Below are positions 62,812 to 64,000 of a DNA stretch of 64,000 nucleotides, piece after piece (positions within the stretch are counted from its first letter, which is position 1; each line of letters starts with the position of its first letter). The stretch covers positions 868,001-932,000 of the forward strand of contig JADIYI010000008.1 of assembly GCA_016705365.1 (NCBI GenBank), read 5' to 3'. Made by a program: the position numbers and the translations under genes. The notes under the pieces were generated by a model. The model was not told where the DNA came from, did no database searches, and saw only the letters and a list, made by a program, of their open reading frames with translations. Source of the DNA: Gammaproteobacteria bacterium. Its GTDB lineage: Bacteria; Pseudomonadota; Gammaproteobacteria; Pseudomonadales; UBA5518.

Positions 62812-63783
62812 ATGAGCAAGAAATTCGCCTCGCACGCCGATCTCGAGGCCAAGAAAATCAGTTTCACCCGACTCTCGGAGCACGCTTGGGCGTACACTGC
62901 GGAAGGTGATCCGAATACCGGCATCATCGTCGGTGATGATTCGGTGATGGTGATCGATACCCAGGCCACACCGCTCATGGCGCAGGACGTGATCCGGCGC
63001 ATCCGCGAAGTCACCGACCAGCCGATCCGGCACATCGTGATGACCCACTACCATGCGGTGCGCGTGCTCGGTGCGAGTGCCTATGGTGCCAGCAACGTCA
63101 TCGCCAGCCGCGACACGCGTGACCTGATCGCGGAGCGCGGGGAAGCGGACTACGCCTCCGAGGCAGGGCGCTTCCCGCGCCTGTTCACCGGCATCGAATC
63201 GATTCCGGGTCTGACCTGGCCGACCATCGTGTTCGAGCGCGAGTTGACCATGTTCCTGGGTGCGCTGGAAGTGCGCATCATGCAACTCGGACGGGGCCAT
63301 ACCAAGGGCGATACCGTGGTGTGGTTGCCGCGGGAAAAGGTATTGTTCAGTGGTGATCAGGTCGAGTTCGGCGCCACCCCCTACACCGGCGATGCCTACC
63401 ACAAGGACTGGCCGGCAACGCTCGATCGCATGCTCGAACTGGGTCCCGAAAAGCTCGTTCCGGGGCGCGGTGAAGCGCTGCTCACGGCACAAGGCAGCCG
63501 CCAGGCGATCGAAGGTACGCGCGATTTTCTGCTGACCATGTACCAAAGCGTCAAGGCCGGGCGCGAGGCGGGCAAATCGCTGAGCGAGTGCTATGCCGAG
63601 ACTTATCGCCTGCTGGCGCCGAAGTACAGCGAGTGGGTGATATTCGATCACTGCCTGCCCTTCGATATCACGCGCTGCTACGACGAATCCGGCGAACATC
63701 CCGATCCGCGCGTGTGGACCGCGGAGCGTGACCAGGAAATGTGGCACTCGCTGCAATCGGCGCTCGACACACTGGACAACTAG
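62812..63783 (+). CDS. MBL-fold protein with altered metal motif
   Basis: A 323-aa metallo-beta-lactamase-fold protein. The usual HxHxDH motif reads H79-Y-H81-A-V83-R84, so the Asp and His that bind the second metal are replaced by Val and Arg. Later elements remain: GRGHTKGD and LFSGDQVEFGA. A mononuclear hydrolase, a lactonase/isomerase or a non-catalytic role are all possible. It is positioned between DUF2783 and the FAH-like gene in the aromatic operon; GGAG-type sequence lies before ATG 62812. Confidence 0.85.
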   Translation: MSKKFASHADLEAKKISFTRLSEHAWAYTAEGDPNTGIIVGDDSVMVIDTQATPLMAQDVIRRIREVTDQPIRHIVMTHYHAVRVLGASAYGASNVIASRDTRDLIAERGEADYASEAGRFPRLFTGIESIPGLTWPTIVFERELTMFLGALEVRIMQLGRGHTKGDTVVWLPREKVLFSGDQVEFGATPYTGDAYHKDWPATLDRMLELGPEKLVPGRGEALLTAQGSRQAIEGTRDFLLTMYQSVKAGREAGKSLSECYAETYRLLAPKYSEWVIFDHCLPFDITRCYDESGEHPDPRVWTAERDQEMWHSLQSALDTLDN

Positions 63784-63799
63784 GAAGCGGAGGCCCGGC

Positions 63800-64000
63800 A
63801 TGAAGCTGGCATCACTCAAACACGGGCGCGACGGCAGGCTGGTGCTGGTGTCGCGCGACCTGAAACGTGCCGTGGATGCAACCCATGTGGCCGCCACGCT
63901 GCAGGCCGCGCTCGATGACTGGGAGCGCGCGGAGCCCGAATTGCGCGCGCTGTACGATGAGCTGAACGAGAACAAGGCGCCGGGCGCGTTTGCGTTCGAG
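63800..64000 (+). CDS. fumarylacetoacetate hydrolase family protein, N-terminal part (cut by window end)
   Basis: 67 codons are visible from ATG 63800: MKLASLKHGRDGRLVLVSRDLKRAV, then ATLQAALDDWERAEPELRALYDELN. This is the N-terminal domain seen in bacterial FAH-family hydrolases, which cleave fumarylacetoacetate or fumarylpyruvate after ring opening. GCGGAGG lies 6 bases before ATG 63800. It starts 16 bases after the MBL gene, so it belongs to the same operon. The catalytic domain is outside the window. Confidence 0.85.
   Translation, partial: MKLASLKHGRDGRLVLVSRDLKRAVDATHVAATLQAALDDWERAEPELRALYDELNENKAPGAFAFE

Overview
The window is chromosomal DNA of a high-GC gammaproteobacterium. Gene content and order point to a marine Cellvibrionales/Spongiibacteraceae/Halieaceae-type relative of Pseudomonas. 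Supporting signs are a BioH-BioC fusion of the type known in Saccharophagus and Teredinibacter, a DUF6316-like protein, a DUF3094-like protein, an NtrB/NtrC-glnA block with a visible sigma-54 promoter, and a gene order that largely follows the P. aeruginosa PA5148-to-PA5034 backbone. This taxonomic reading is inference.

Layout. (1) 1-5.05 kb, accessory edge: a truncated acyl-CoA dehydrogenase, an AMP-dependent acyl-CoA synthetase and an AMACR-type racemase form an acyl-CoA catabolic cluster. A visibly AT-richer short-chain dehydrogenase follows, flanked by a RAYT-like scar and a REP-like hairpin, and the region ends at tRNA-Phe. (2) 5.2-11.5 kb: yggX-mutY-asmA (asmA carries a frameshift) on the minus strand, then divergent hisB-hisH-hisA-hisF. 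(3) 11.5-22.3 kb: a DUF6316-like gene, ctpA, rhodanese-grxC-secB, trmL-ntrC-ntrB, a DUF4124 protein, glnA and typA. (4) 22.3-29.4 kb: pip-dtd facing the long minus-strand series DUF971-ubiE-ubiJ-ubiB-hisI-hisE-tatABC (ubiquinone, histidine, Tat export). (5) 29.4-35.6 kb: SPOR protein-hslV-hslU, priA, rpmE and a nuclease-like lipoprotein. (6) 35.6-47.7 kb: ponA divergent from pilMNOPQ-aroK-aroB-damX, then hemE. (7) 47.8-54.9 kb: cysE, a hexapeptide acyltransferase, comF, and the biotin operon bioB-bioF-bioHC-bioD with a recognisable BirA operator. (8) 54.9-57.6 kb: two small proteins, a long FadE-like acyl-CoA dehydrogenase, a DUF3094-like membrane peptide and tRNA-Pro(CGG). (9) 57.8-64 kb: a MarR regulator and a Bcr/CflA efflux pump divergent from an aromatic operon. 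That operon holds a short homogentisate-dioxygenase-like protein, an FAD hydroxylase, a DUF2783 protein, an MBL-fold protein with an altered metal motif, and the start of a fumarylacetoacetate-hydrolase-like protein.

How it works together. Most of the window is housekeeping: amino-acid and cofactor biosynthesis, nitrogen control, protein export, cell wall and type IV pili. NtrB/NtrC can be tied to glnA directly, because a sigma-54 -24/-12 element and an upstream NtrC site lie in the glnA promoter. The biotin operon can be tied to BirA. The least-described part is the aromatic cluster at the right edge: a shortened dioxygenase, a hydroxylase and an MBL protein lacking the usual Asp-His metal ligands suggest a variant route for hydroxylated phenylacetate-like compounds. 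No CRISPR array, intact insertion sequence, prophage or rRNA gene was seen.
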